Notes: a model not told the origin generated them from the letters alone. A stretch of 64,000 nucleotides of DNA from an uncultured Roseovarius sp. (GCA_951812895.1 OX638333.1:3080001-3144000); one strand, 5' to 3'. Numbered from the stretch's first letter, positions 17,115-27,538 are shown. Made by a program: numbers and translations.

Positions 17115-17874
17115 CGCTCATCCTCATCGGAATGCCGGCAGCATGCATATGCGCCTTGGCCTCGGCAATGGTGAAGTGCCCGAAGTGGAAGATGGAAGCT
17201 GCGAGCACGGCGCTGGCCCCGCCCTTTGTCACGCCTTCGACAAGGTGGTCAAGCGTGCCGACACCGCCCGAGGCGATGACCGGGATATTGACCGCGTCCG
17301 AGATGGCCCGGGTAAGTGGAAGATTGAACCCTGCGCGCGTGCCGTCGCGGTCCATTGAGGTCAGCAGAATCTCGCCCGCGCCCTTTTGTTCGACCAGCCG
17401 GGCAAATTCCACGGCGTCAATGCCAGTAGGTTTTCGCCCGCCATGGGTGAACAGCTCCCACTTGCCAGGAGAGACGGTTTTTGCGTCGATGGCCACCACG
17501 ATGCACTGGCTGCCAAATTGCGCTGCGGCCTCGGCCACCACGTCCGGATTGGCGACAGCGGCAGAGTTGAAACTGACCTTATCCGCTCCGGCCAAAAGCA
17601 GTGCGCGCACATCTTCGGCGGTGCGGACCCCGCCGCCGACGGTCAGCGGAATATAGCATTGTTCAGCCGTGCGGCGGACGACATCGAACATGGTGCCGCG
17701 GTTTTCATGGGTGGCCTGAATGTCGAGAAAACACAGCTCGTCGGCGCCGGCCGCATCATAGGCGCGGGCCGCATCAACCGGGTCACCTGCATCGACCAGA
17801 TCGACAAAATTCACACCTTTAACCACGCGGCCATCGGCCACGTCGAGGCAGGGAATGATGCGGGTTTTGAGCAT
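17104..17874 (-). CDS. hisF: Imidazole glycerol phosphate synthase, HisF subunit
   Basis: A 256-residue TIM barrel that, with the HisH glutaminase, makes imidazole glycerol phosphate and AICAR. Catalytic Asp11 ([15 protein letters not shown]) is present, and the second catalytic Asp is in VVAIDAK. The phosphate-binding ASGGVG and [10 protein letters not shown] loops are intact. HisA lies upstream beyond one opposite-strand gene, but hisH is not in the window. Confidence 0.93.
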   Translation of the reverse strand: MLKTRIIPCLDVADGRVVKGVNFVDLVDAGDPVDAARAYDAAGADELCFLDIQATHENRGTMFDVVRRTAEQCYIPLTVGGGVRTAEDVRALLLAGADKVSFNSAAVANPDVVAEAAAQFGSQCIVVAIDAKTVSPGKWELFTHGGRKPTGIDAVEFARLVEQKGAGEILLTSMDRDGTRAGFNLPLTRAISDAVNIPVIASGGVGTLDHLVEGVTKGGASAVLAASIFHFGHFTIAEAKAHMHAAGIPMRMSDDP

Positions 17875-17976
17875 GAGTTTGCCGGTGTAACCTTTTTCAC
17901 GCGGTTGTTTATGGGCAAATTGTGGAACATGCCAGAGGATGAAGTGAACAGAATTTTGTGAAAACGGGGATTTGGT

Positions 17977-18423
17977 ATGAAAAAGCTGATTTTTGCTGCG
18001 GCATTTGCAATGATGGGCACCTCAGTTGCGGCTGGTGAGATTGTGAGGGTCGAGGCCGCGCGCAATGTTGCGGATACGATGGATGCGCTTGAGGCCACGG
18101 TGACCGACGCCGGGGCCACAGTATTTGCCCGCGTTGATCATGCGGGCGGGGCCGCGATTGTTGGTATGGAGCTTGCCCCGGCACTACTACTGATTTTCGG
18201 CAACCCCAAGCTCGGTACGCCCGCGATTCAGGATGATGTCATCGCCGGGTTATTTTTGCCGCTGAAAGTGCTGGTCTACGAGGATGCAAATGGACAGGTT
18301 TGGCTGGCCTATGAGGAACCAGCAGAGATGCTGGGAGATCTAAACGTGCCGGAAGATGCGGGATATGTGAAGAAAATGACCGGGGCACTGGCCAAACTGA
18401 CGAGAAAGGCGGCAGGAGGGTAG
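17977..18423 (+). CDS. Secreted DUF302 protein
   Basis: A 148-residue protein with a signal peptide (residues 1-19, cleaved after VAAG or SVAA). The mature part has the DUF302 fold pattern: [27 protein letters not shown], then [12 protein letters not shown] and [25 protein letters not shown]302 proteins are small periplasmic or cytosolic proteins of unknown chemistry, some linked to sulfide or redox handling. It is inserted on the opposite strand between hisF and hisA. Confidence 0.8.
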   Translation: MKKLIFAAAFAMMGTSVAAGEIVRVEAARNVADTMDALEATVTDAGATVFARVDHAGGAAIVGMELAPALLLIFGNPKLGTPAIQDDVIAGLFLPLKVLVYEDANGQVWLAYEEPAEMLGDLNVPEDAGYVKKMTGALAKLTRKAAGG

Positions 18424-18433
18424 GATACAAATC

Positions 18434-19156
18434 CTAAGCAGACAGAATCTCCAGCGCCTCTTTCAGGTCAATTGCGCCATCATAAAGCGCGCGACCAGAG
18501 ATCGCCCCATTGAGGGGTGCGCCACAATCCCGCAATGCGCGCAAATCGTTGAGCGAGGATACTCCGCCTGACGCGATTACCGGGATCGATACGGCCCGGG
18601 CCAGTGCGGCTGTCGCCTCGACATTGGGCCCCTGCATGGCGCCGTCGCGGTTGATGTCAGTATAGATGATTGCCGCCACGCCCGCATCTTCGAACGACCG
18701 CGCAAGATCGGTGACCATTACATCGGTTTCCTTCGCCCAGCCTTTGGTCGCGACACGCCCGTCACGTGCGTCAATGCCAACCGCCACCTGGCCCGGAAAG
18801 GTGCGCGCGGCCTCGTGCACCAAAGCAGGGTTTTCAACCGCCACCGTGCCAAGGATCACCCGGGCCAAACCTTTGGACAGCCAACGTTCGATCGTGGCCA
18901 TGTCCCGGATGCCGCCGCCCAGTTGTGCTGGTGTTTTCGTGCGCTCCAAAATTGCCTCGACCGGGGCGGCGTTGACCGGCTCGCCCTCGAACGCACCGTT
19001 CAGATCAACCAGATGCAGCCATTCACAACCCGCATCGACAAATTCCATCGCCTGAGCAGCGGGATTGTCATTGAACACGGTGGCCTTGTCCATCTCGCCT
19101 TTCAAAAGGCGCACGGCCTGTCCGTCTTTTAGATCAATCGCTGGGTAGAGGATCAT
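18434..19156 (-). CDS. hisA: ProFAR isomerase
   Basis: A 240-residue TIM barrel catalysing the fourth step of histidine synthesis. The general base Asp8 is in [16 protein letters not shown], and the second acid is in [10 protein letters not shown]. The phosphate loops ([16 protein letters not shown]) are intact. The start at 19156 is chosen because MILYPAIDL is the family N-terminus; an in-frame start at 19216 adds 20 implausible residues. Its end lies just past the end of the opposite-strand DUF302 gene. Confidence 0.9.
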   Translation of the reverse strand: MILYPAIDLKDGQAVRLLKGEMDKATVFNDNPAAQAMEFVDAGCEWLHLVDLNGAFEGEPVNAAPVEAILERTKTPAQLGGGIRDMATIERWLSKGLARVILGTVAVENPALVHEAARTFPGQVAVGIDARDGRVATKGWAKETDVMVTDLARSFEDAGVAAIIYTDINRDGAMQGPNVEATAALARAVSIPVIASGGVSSLNDLRALRDCGAPLNGAISGRALYDGAIDLKEALEILSA

Positions 19157-19241
19157 CGCGGGCATCCTGTGAAAAGTTATCCCGCGCGCTTTGGCATGAC
19201 GGGGCGCGATTTGCAACGCGACCCCGTATCAAATCTGTCTG

Positions 19242-19778
19242 TTATACAGCACCGATATATTCGCCGCGTGCAGGATAGTTGTTGGCAATCGCGAAATCGA
19301 GCGCACCCACCAGTTCTGAGAAATGCGGGCGTACAAACGGCATGGTCTGGGTCGAGCCGTAATAAAGCGTCTGTTCCTGGGTGACCATGAACAGGCCCGG
19401 TTCTGAAAAAAGCGCCGGTTCTTCAATCCCGATGGACGTCTTGCCGCGCGAGGTGGAGATATAAAGCCCCCATTTGCGGGCGGTTTCCAAGGAAAGATCA
19501 TAGGCAAACCGCAAACCCTTGGCGTTGATCTTGTCCGCCATGGCGCGGGTGCGCTCCTCGCCATCGGAACTGATGGCGACGGTGTTGACGCCGCGCTCTG
19601 CAAAATCGGCAACGCGTTTTTCAAGTTCTGTCAGGTAGGTGGCGCAAAGCGGGCAATGCAACCCGCGATAAAAACAGATGACCGTGCCACGTTCACTGGT
19701 TTCCGAGGCGAGGTCAAAATCCCCGTGATCAAGGGTTGGCAGGGACAAGTTGGGGGTTTTCTGGCGGGGGATAAGCAT
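19242..19778 (-). CDS. Peroxiredoxin-like protein (AhpC/TSA type)
   Basis: A 178-residue thioredoxin-fold peroxidase-like protein. The redox motif GLHCPLC contains two Cys four apart, unlike the single peroxidatic Cys of typical AhpC. Following blocks are ERGVNTVAISSDGEERTRAMADKI and LGLYISTSRGK. It could reduce peroxides or act as a thiol oxidoreductase. It is divergent from an AraC regulator, with repeat elements between that suggest inducible control. Confidence 0.75.
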   Translation of the reverse strand: MLIPRQKTPNLSLPTLDHGDFDLASETSERGTVICFYRGLHCPLCATYLTELEKRVADFAERGVNTVAISSDGEERTRAMADKINAKGLRFAYDLSLETARKWGLYISTSRGKTSIGIEEPALFSEPGLFMVTQEQTLYYGSTQTMPFVRPHFSELVGALDFAIANNYPARGEYIGAV

Positions 19779-19838
19779 CGTCGCTCCTATGATCTGACAT
19801 GTCTTGTTCTGAGGGTATGACAGAGTTATAAATCAATT

Positions 19839-19870
19839 AATTCCGAAATAGATGACAGAAATTCCGAAAT
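19839..19870. promoter_or_regulatory. Direct repeats, likely AraC operator
   Basis: AATTCCGAAAT at 19839-19849 is repeated exactly at 19860-19870, 21 bases (two helical turns) apart. A second pair, ATGACAGA, occurs at 19818 and 19853. They lie between the divergent peroxiredoxin and AraC genes and run into the araC start codon, which fits an AraC-family dimer that also represses its own synthesis. Confidence 0.55.
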
Positions 19871-20609
19871 GTCTGAATATGATCGCCTTACCACTTTGCT
19901 GCACCGATTCCAGTTGTCGGTGGTCTCCGATACGCCAGAGCGGGCAAATCTGATGATTTATGCAGATGCAATGGGGGCGGCTGGTTCGATTGTGTATTCC
20001 CCCGGCGCCCCTGTTGAGCAGGCGAACAAGTCATTGATGTTCAGTGCCTGTGTGGATTGGGAAAACGGAGTGAACCCTTTGTTACAGGCACTGCCGGGGT
20101 CGGTGACATATGACATTGCGGCGGATGCGGATGCCCAGGCTTTGGTCACGTTGATCCGGCATGAAAGCGCAGGCGCACGATGTGGCGCGGTGTCCGTACT
20201 GAACCGCTTATGCGAAGTTCTGATCGTGCGATTGTTGCGTGACCTCATGCAACGGGGAAAGGCCGATACCGGGCTGTTGGCCGGTCTGGCGGATGCACGG
20301 CTGAGCCGGGCAATTGTGTCGATGCATGACCGCCCGCAAAAGACGTGGACGGTAGAAGACCTGGCGCAGGTGGCTGGTCTTTCGCTGAGCCGGTTTTCTG
20401 AGCTGTTCTCAGAGATCGTGGGCGAAAGCCCGATGGCCTATCTGCGGCACTGGCGGCTGATCCTTGCCCGACAGGATCTGGCACGCGGGGACCGGGTGGC
20501 CAGTGTTGCGCGGCGCTATGGGTATGGATCGGCGGAAGGGTTCAGCCGCGCCTATCGGCGGCATTATGGCAATGCTCCGATACAGATGCGGCAGGGGCGT
20601 GCAGCGTAG
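19869..20609 (+). CDS. AraC-family transcriptional regulator
   Basis: A 246-residue regulator. Residues 1-130 form a cupin-like ligand-binding domain. The C-terminal 100 residues hold two helix-turn-helix units: ARQDLARGDRVASVARRYGYGSAEGFSRAYRRHYG matches the second. Being divergent from the peroxiredoxin gene and having direct repeats in the shared spacer, it most likely controls that gene and itself. Confidence 0.85.
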   Translation: MSEYDRLTTLLHRFQLSVVSDTPERANLMIYADAMGAAGSIVYSPGAPVEQANKSLMFSACVDWENGVNPLLQALPGSVTYDIAADADAQALVTLIRHESAGARCGAVSVLNRLCEVLIVRLLRDLMQRGKADTGLLAGLADARLSRAIVSMHDRPQKTWTVEDLAQVAGLSLSRFSELFSEIVGESPMAYLRHWRLILARQDLARGDRVASVARRYGYGSAEGFSRAYRRHYGNAPIQMRQGRAA

Positions 20610-20784
20610 AAGATGCAGAGCAAACAGAAGATTTCTGTGAACCAGTAGAGTTAGAAGCCAAATGTTAATTTTGCAACAGAGGTCTGAAGCGGACCATTAA
20701 ACACAAACTCTAATAGAGGACAGTGTAAAAGCCTATGGCAGCAACAGGCCATTTGCCGTCCTGAATCTGCCTATCAGAGCCCAG

Positions 20785-21306
20785 CTAAATCTCGTCGTCC
20801 CGTCCAAGCGCCACCAGCCCAAGCTGGCGGGCGGCGGCCAGCGACAGTACGCCGGAATCAAGCCCCTGTGGTTTCTGATAGGCCCGAATCGCATTCCGCG
20901 TCCTGCGGTCCAGCTCGCCGCTGACCGGACCGCGATAATATCCACGTGCACTTAACGCACGCTGGACAGAGGCCACGAAGTCCGGGGTCTGCATTTCGGC
21001 GCAGGGGATCTGAAACCACGTCTCGTTGCGTTCTTTGACTATCGCCTGGCGGGTTTCGGTCTTGTAGACCGCTGGTTGAACCACCGTGCCGTCGGCCATG
21101 ATCTCGGCAGGCTGAAGAATGATTTGTTCCGTCACGGTTTCAATCACCGCCGGACTCACTTCCTTGTCCCAGCACGTATCAGGCGCCGCGCCGGGTGGTG
21201 CGGCCCGATGGGCGCGTGATACCACATCTTCCTCGCCCGAAATTCCGCCATTACATCCGGCGGTTAACCCTGCGATTAGAAGGGCGGGAAAAAGGGAACG
21301 GAACAT
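20785..21306 (-). CDS. Lipoprotein with peptidoglycan-binding domain
   Basis: A lipoprotein of 173 residues. The signal ends in LTAGC, a good lipobox. A C-terminal PG_binding_1-type helical domain is seen in VQRALSARGYYRGPVSGELDRRTRNAIRAYQKPQGLDSGVLSLAAARQLGL. It probably sits in the outer membrane, touching peptidoglycan. The start at 21306 is the only one giving a signal peptide; the frame extends further back without one. Confidence 0.75.
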   Translation of the reverse strand: MFRSLFPALLIAGLTAGCNGGISGEEDVVSRAHRAAPPGAAPDTCWDKEVSPAVIETVTEQIILQPAEIMADGTVVQPAVYKTETRQAIVKERNETWFQIPCAEMQTPDFVASVQRALSARGYYRGPVSGELDRRTRNAIRAYQKPQGLDSGVLSLAAARQLGLVALGRDDEI

Positions 21307-21931
<625 letters not shown>

Positions 21932-21932
<1 letters not shown>

Positions 21933-22810
21933 TGACGGGCAGGGCGCAACCATACGGTTTGCGCCCACTGCTCCGAGCATCCTGCCGTTTTGTGTTGGCC
22001 GTGTGCCTGTCGGCACTCTGCCAATCCCTGTTCGCGTGTGAAGCTGAAACCAACGGCTGGGGGGATGAGGGTCGCTATGCTGAGGCAGAGTTTTCCAACG
22101 CCCGCGGATCATCCGGACAGCATGAAAGCTGGGTGCCCCACGATGCACAGCTGACCCTGCACGCTGGCTTTACCCGCGAAACAGACGAATATGGCCACCG
22201 CGTCCTTGGCCACGTTCGCGATGCCAAAATCCTGACAATTCATGTGCGCAGGCCGGGCGACGACCGGATTACATGCCCTACGGGTGTAGTGCTCCCACAG
22301 GGACAGGTCTTCGAAGATATCGCACCCCGGCTGGTTGATCTTGATGGCGACGGGATGCCGGAGATTATCGTGGTGCAAAGTGAACAGTCGCGTGGCGCTC
22401 GGCTGGCTGTGTTCGACCGCAGGGCCCGCCTGCTTGCGGTGACATCATATATTGGCCGAACTCACCGTTGGCTTGCCCCCATTGGTGCCGCGGATCTGGA
22501 TGGCGATGGCAATATCGAGATCGCATATATTGATCGCCCGCATCTGGCCAAGACCCTGCGCATTTGGCGCTTTGAAAAAGGCACGCTTACTGAAATCGCT
22601 TCAAAACCGGGTCTCAGCAATCACAAGATCGGATGGGCCCATATCCCCGGCGGTATCCGCAACTGTGGAGATGGACCACAGTTCATCACTGCCAACCACA
22701 ACTGGACCCGGATCATGGCGTCATCTTTGGACGGCGGAGCCATTCAATCCCGCGATATCGGCCCCTATGCTGGCCCGGACAGCCTGAACCACGCCACAGA
22801 CTGCCCCTAA
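21932..22810 (+). CDS. Exported FG-GAP/VCBS repeat protein
   Basis: A 292-residue protein with an N-terminal signal-like hydrophobic stretch (RFVLAVCLSALCQSLFACE). Two calcium-binding-like FG-GAP loops, DLDGDGMPEI and DLDGDGNIEI, lie in the middle and point to a beta-propeller. It is probably periplasmic or cell-surface. Function unknown. ATG at 21932 overlaps the ferredoxin stop by one base. Confidence 0.7.
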
Positions 22811-22843
22811 TCCTTTCATTGTTCTGAAAATACTCCGGGGAGC

Positions 22844-22890
22844 GCGAGGGGCAGTGCCCCTCGCCTCTGTCGGATCGCATCTGCGATCCG
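22844..22890. repeat. Double-palindrome intergenic element
   Basis: Two consecutive perfect palindromes. GCGAGGGGCA-g-TGCCCCTCGC covers 22844-22864, and CGGATCGCA-tc-TGCGATCCG covers 22871-22890. They follow a GAAAATACTCCGGGGAG lead-in at 22827-22843 that I remember as common in Roseobacter intergenic sequence. It lies between convergent genes and may act as a bidirectional terminator or a repetitive palindrome; no clear T-tract follows. Confidence 0.6.
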
Positions 22891-22988
22891 AAACGCCCTG
22901 AAAAAGTTAACGATGATAGAGGTGCATGTCCGGTGTACGGGTGGTGTACGGATATCACCCCCTGAAATGGGCGTGTTGCGCGATTTGG

Positions 22989-24254
22989 TTAACGCAACGC
23001 ACGCCAGCCGATATCTCGACGGCAAAACCCTTCCGGCCAATCAATCCGGTCCACCATGGCATAGGCCCGCTCACGCGCCTGCGACAGCGAAGCGCCACGT
23101 GCCGTGACGTTCAGAACCCGACCACCCGTGGCGGTGATGTGACCATCCTGCCCCGAAGTGCCCGCGTGAAACACCATATTGAAACTGTCCTCGGGACAAT
23201 CGCCCAACCCGTTAATAATGCTATCTTTTTCGTATGATCCAGGATAGCCCTGTGCCGCCAGAACCACCGTCAATGCATGATCATCGGCCCAGTTAACCTG
23301 CGCCTCACCAAGCTGTCCACTGGCCGCCGCTTGCAGTAAATCCAGCACCTGCGCCCCAAGTCGCATCATCAGAACCTGACATTCCGGGTCGCCAAACCGA
23401 ACGTTGTATTCCACCAGCCTTGGCTGCCCGTCACGGATCATTAACCCGGCGTAAAGCACCCCCTGATAGGGTGTGCCCCGTCGTGCCATCTCTTGCAGTG
23501 TCGGACGAATGATTTCGTCCATCGCCTTTTGTTCAACACGGGCATCCAGAACCGGAGCAGGGGAATAGGCTCCCATGCCACCAGTATTGGGTCCGGTATC
23601 GCCGTCCCCAACGCGCTTGTGATCCTGCGCCGTGCCCATCGACAGCGCCTCGGTTCCGTCGCACAGCACAAAGAGAGAGGCCTCTTCACCGTCCATGAAT
23701 TCTTCGATGACCACTTCAGCACCCGCACCGCCAAAGGCGCCGCCAAACATGTCTTTTACCGCTGCAATCGCCTCTGCTTCGGTCATCGCCACGATAACGC
23801 CTTTACCCGCGGCAAGGCCATCAGCCTTGATCACAATCGGTGCGCCATTGGCCCGAACATAATCCAGTGCGGCCTGCTCATCGGTGAAATGCCCGTAGGC
23901 GGCGGTTGGTGCAGCGGCCGCATCGCAGATCTCTTTGGTAAAGCATTTAGAGGCTTCCAATTGTGCCGCAGCACCAGACGGCCCAAAGGTTAAAATGCCC
24001 GCTTCCCGCAGCCTGTCTGCCACGCCCGCCGCCAACGGAGCCTCCGGTCCGACAATGACGAATTCAACCGCGTTTTCTTCGGCGAAATTGACCACCACAC
24101 CGGCATCCAGAATATCAAAATGCGCACATTCGGCGATCTGCGCAATTCCCGCATTTCCCGGGGCCACGATCAACCGGTCGCATTTGGGGTTTTGCTTTAC
24201 CGCCCAGGCCAGCGCGTGTTCGCGCCCGCCACTGCCGAGGATCAGGATGTTCAT
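22989..24254 (-). CDS. purD: Phosphoribosylamine-glycine ligase
   Basis: A 421-residue ATP-grasp enzyme making glycinamide ribonucleotide, step two of purine synthesis. The N-terminal NILILGSGGREHALAW, the ATP-grasp KADGLAAGKGV and the NTGGMGAYSPAP blocks are intact, as is the metal-binding EYNVRFGDPE. The start at 24254 gives the family N-terminus. It is divergent from xseA with a 73-base spacer. Confidence 0.93.
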   Translation of the reverse strand: MNILILGSGGREHALAWAVKQNPKCDRLIVAPGNAGIAQIAECAHFDILDAGVVVNFAEENAVEFVIVGPEAPLAAGVADRLREAGILTFGPSGAAAQLEASKCFTKEICDAAAAPTAAYGHFTDEQAALDYVRANGAPIVIKADGLAAGKGVIVAMTEAEAIAAVKDMFGGAFGGAGAEVVIEEFMDGEEASLFVLCDGTEALSMGTAQDHKRVGDGDTGPNTGGMGAYSPAPVLDARVEQKAMDEIIRPTLQEMARRGTPYQGVLYAGLMIRDGQPRLVEYNVRFGDPECQVLMMRLGAQVLDLLQAAASGQLGEAQVNWADDHALTVVLAAQGYPGSYEKDSIINGLGDCPEDSFNMVFHAGTSGQDGHITATGGRVLNVTARGASLSQARERAYAMVDRIDWPEGFCRRDIGWRALR

Positions 24255-24327
24255 ATGCCGCCTCTTCCGCTTGGCCTTTGTTCGGGGGCGTTCTAAGGTG
24301 CTGCGCACGCAGACACAAGGCAGTGAC

Positions 24328-25824
24328 ATGTCCGACCTCATCGACAGCGCCCAACCCGGTGAAAACGCGCCGGAGTTTTCGGTTTCTGACCTTTCCGGCG
24401 CGATCAAGCGCATGATCGAAGGCGAATTCGCCCATGTCCGCGTGCGCGGTGAAATCGGCCGCGTGTCACGCCCGCGTTCGGGGCATATCTACCTTGATCT
24501 CAAGGATGATCGCGCGGTTCTGGCCGGTATCATCTGGAAAGGTGTGTCCAGCCGTCTTGCGGTCCAACCTGAAGAGGGGATGGAGGTTGTCGCCACAGGC
24601 CGCCTGACCACCTTTGCCGGGCAGTCTCGCTATCAGATAGTTATCGAAGATATAAAGCCCGCCGGCATGGGCGCGCTCATGGCGATGCTGGAAAAGCGCA
24701 AGGAGACGCTGGCCGCCGAAGGTCTGTTCGCTCCGGAGCGCAAGCAGCCAATCCCCTATCTTCCCGGAATTATTGGCGTGGTTACGTCGCCTTCGGGTGC
24801 AGTGATCCGCGACATCCTGCATCGCCTGCGCGATCGGTTCCCGCGCAAGGTTCTGATCTGGCCCGTGGCTGTTCAGGGTGAGAAATGCGCCCCCGAAGTG
24901 ACCCGCGCGATCAACGGTTTGAACGCGCTTACCACGGGTGGGGCCATTCCGCGCCCTGATCTGCTGATCGTGGCGCGCGGCGGTGGCTCTGTCGAAGATC
25001 TATGGTGTTTCAACGAGGAATCAGTGGTTCGGGCCACCGCCGCATCCGAAATCCCGCTGATCTCGGCGGTGGGCCATGAAACCGATACCACTTTGATTGA
25101 CCTTGCCGCTGATACCAGGGCACCAACCCCGACTGCCGCGGCAGAGCTGGCCGTGCCGGTGCGCCTTGAACTGCTCGCATGGCTTGATGATCAGGACGCA
25201 CGGCTTAGCCATGCGCTCAGCGCAGGCATCAGCAATCGCCAACAACGGCTGCGCGATTTGTCTCGTGCCCTGCCCAGACCGGCAACACTGCTGGAAACCC
25301 CGGGACAGCGGCTTGATCTTCTGTCTGATCGATTGCCTGCGGCCCTTTCGCGGCTGGTACAACAGCGCAAACTACAACTCTCCGAAAATGCGGGCGTGTT
25401 GCGCCCCGGGCTGTTGCGGCAGGCTCTGGAGACCGAGAAAAGCCGTCTGTCCAGCTTGACCGCGCGCCTTAACATTGGTGCGTTGCAAAGGGATATCAAA
25501 CTGAAATCAAAGGACAAAGCTGCCTTGTCCGCCCGGTTTTCGGATGCCGCCGCCCGACAGGTGGAACGCCTTCGCGACCAGTTGGAAGGTCTTGACCGTT
25601 TGCGTGAAACCCTCGGCTACAGGGCAACGCTAAAGCGTGGTTATGCGGTGGTGCGCGGTGATGGGCAGGTCGTGATGACCAAACAAGCCGCGACAAAGGC
25701 GCAGGCGCTGGAGATAGAGTTCTCAGATGGTGTTATGCCACTTGATGCGCCTGCTGCTTCGGCACGAAAGCTTACAAAACCACGGAATAAACCGGACCCT
25801 TCAGATCAGGGGTCACTATTCTGA
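24328..25824 (+). CDS. xseA: Exodeoxyribonuclease VII large subunit
   Basis: A 498-residue protein. It has an N-terminal OB-fold (FAHVRVRGEIGRVSRPRSGHIYLDLKDD), a catalytic core with the RGGGSVEDLWCFNEE signature, and a long helical C-terminal part. With XseB it degrades single-stranded DNA to short oligonucleotides. The start at 24328 matches family length; the frame opens 131 codons earlier in antisense to purD. Confidence 0.92.
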   Translation: MSDLIDSAQPGENAPEFSVSDLSGAIKRMIEGEFAHVRVRGEIGRVSRPRSGHIYLDLKDDRAVLAGIIWKGVSSRLAVQPEEGMEVVATGRLTTFAGQSRYQIVIEDIKPAGMGALMAMLEKRKETLAAEGLFAPERKQPIPYLPGIIGVVTSPSGAVIRDILHRLRDRFPRKVLIWPVAVQGEKCAPEVTRAINGLNALTTGGAIPRPDLLIVARGGGSVEDLWCFNEESVVRATAASEIPLISAVGHETDTTLIDLAADTRAPTPTAAAELAVPVRLELLAWLDDQDARLSHALSAGISNRQQRLRDLSRALPRPATLLETPGQRLDLLSDRLPAALSRLVQQRKLQLSENAGVLRPGLLRQALETEKSRLSSLTARLNIGALQRDIKLKSKDKAALSARFSDAAARQVERLRDQLEGLDRLRETLGYRATLKRGYAVVRGDGQVVMTKQAATKAQALEIEFSDGVMPLDAPAASARKLTKPRNKPDPSDQGSLF

Positions 25825-25831
25825 CCTCGGC

Positions 25832-26230
25832 TCAAACGCCGATATCAGGGCCCATACAGGTTAGCGGCTCTGCGCTCTTTTCTACCTCATACAGTTCCAG
25901 CGAAGACGGCTCATTTTCAAATCGTGCCGTCAGACCACCCGGTGCAAGGTAGAACGTCCAGCATTGGGTATCTGGTTGATCTTCATAAACAAAACAGATC
26001 ATGTCTTCTTCGGTAAACCAGTGCCCCTCCTGACATCTTCCGTCCAGAAAAGTCCATCTTACCCGGCGGTTATCCAGATATTCCTCGGCACCGTAGGCAG
26101 AGCCCTGATTGCCGTAAAAGAAGGTTTTGCCACGGGTATAGCTATCAAACTCCGCACCCGTCATCGCGCTCTGCGCCCATAGCGGTGTTGCGATCAGGGT
26201 AAGACAGAGGGTCAGAAGTAGTTTTTGCAT
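25832..26230 (-). CDS. Secreted hypothetical protein
   Basis: A 132-residue protein with a signal peptide (MQKLLLTLCLTLIATPLWAQ). The mature part has four Cys (in GRCQEG, DMICF, DTQCW and LTCMG), likely in two disulfides, and a WTFLDGRCQEGHWFTEEDMICF block often seen in small conserved Rhodobacteraceae periplasmic proteins. No function can be given. The start at 26230 is chosen for the signal peptide. Confidence 0.65.
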   Translation of the reverse strand: MQKLLLTLCLTLIATPLWAQSAMTGAEFDSYTRGKTFFYGNQGSAYGAEEYLDNRRVRWTFLDGRCQEGHWFTEEDMICFVYEDQPDTQCWTFYLAPGGLTARFENEPSSLELYEVEKSAEPLTCMGPDIGV

Positions 26231-26312
26231 GTGCCGACTGTGACAGAACAGAAAGGGTGGGGCCACCAGATTTCGCATTCCCATGGGCTTCTTGCGGAAA
26301 TTTGCGCGCCAC

Positions 26313-27362
26313 CTATTGAGACGCATTTTTCGAAGGGCTTTGCCACCGGTCACACAAGGGATCCATCAGTTTGCGCCAGATCGGCGGAAACAGGGCCAGC
26401 ACGGCCATCACCGGCAGGGGCTGCGGCAGAAACGGCATGTCATCTGCTCTTAGCTGAAGCGCAGGATAGGCGCGTGAAGGTACGACGTGATGGTCAGAAT
26501 GCCGCGGTGCATTCAGCATCATGGCAGCTGAAAACATCTGCGGGGCGTTCCAAGAATGCTGCGGACCAACGGGTTCCAATCTTCCGTTGGCAAGCACCTC
26601 GCGCCGCAAACCGTAATGCTGGACGTAGTCTGACAAGAGAATTTGCAGCTGTGCATAGATTGCGATCGCCAGAATAGCGGCAAACCCACCCCAGCCCAGA
26701 CTTGTCAAAGCGATGACCAAAGCACCGGCTGCGGTGCCAATGTAAAGGCAGTAGGGGTGCGACCACAGTGATTTACCGACTTTTTTACGCCGGTCTGTTT
26801 CTGCGCGGTACCCTGCAATGAAAGATCCGCGGGCAACCCGTAGCGCATAGCGATAAAAACCTTCTCCGCGTTTGGCGCTATTGGGGTCTGCATCGCTGCC
26901 GACATGAATGTGATGAACCAACAGGTGGGCAGAGGCATGATGCCCGATCAGCAGGCTGGAATACATCAGCCGCCCTATCAGACGCAATACCCGGCTGGAT
27001 TTATGGATCAGCTCATGCGCCACCGGATGGGAAATCTGACCGAATATCAGACTGGCTGAGATCGCCACCAAAACCCGATCAACCAAACCAAGGCCGCTTG
27101 GCCCACCCACGGCCCAAACGCTAAGGGGCAGAATCACAAAATGCAGCAGCCCCAGAGTGATTAACAGGCTTTGTGCAGCTGGAAATTCTGCCTCAGGGTC
27201 AGCATTTTCAGCTTGCGATGCCATCAACCGGTCAAAGGAAAACACCAGTACCGTGATGTATCCGACAGCCGCCCACGCCCACGCACCGCCTTCGAAAGCG
27301 GCTGTGATCAAAAGCAGAACCGGTGCAATCGTTGCAATGGCGAACAGCAGCAAAATGCCCAT
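26313..27362 (-). CDS. alkB: AlkB-type alkane 1-monooxygenase-like protein
   Basis: A 349-residue integral-membrane di-iron protein. The His boxes of the AlkB family are HELIHK at 116-121, the HHASAHLLVHHIHVG cluster at 141-155, and RHSDHH in the C-terminal half. About six membrane helices are seen. The middle box differs from the usual EHxxGHH, since the preceding Glu is missing (LIGHH), so substrate class is uncertain. It could hydroxylate alkanes or other terminal methyl groups. A TTG four codons in has a better-placed AAAGGA site than the ATG at 27362. Confidence 0.75.
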   Translation of the reverse strand: MGILLLFAIATIAPVLLLITAAFEGGAWAWAAVGYITVLVFSFDRLMASQAENADPEAEFPAAQSLLITLGLLHFVILPLSVWAVGGPSGLGLVDRVLVAISASLIFGQISHPVAHELIHKSSRVLRLIGRLMYSSLLIGHHASAHLLVHHIHVGSDADPNSAKRGEGFYRYALRVARGSFIAGYRAETDRRKKVGKSLWSHPYCLYIGTAAGALVIALTSLGWGGFAAILAIAIYAQLQILLSDYVQHYGLRREVLANGRLEPVGPQHSWNAPQMFSAAMMLNAPRHSDHHVVPSRAYPALQLRADDMPFLPQPLPVMAVLALFPPIWRKLMDPLCDRWQSPSKNASQ

Positions 27363-27538
27363 CCTTTCGCCCCCTGACGACCAAGGCCCAGAACTCTGGA
27401 CCTATATGCCGACGCAAGGTTCATAAACAATTTAATTTTTGACGTAAAACGCTTCTATTGTCCCGTTTGTCGTTTTTGCCCTCGCGTTGCATCTGTGTCG
27501 GCGTTAAAACCTCAGGCAACGCATTCAGAGGAACAAAG

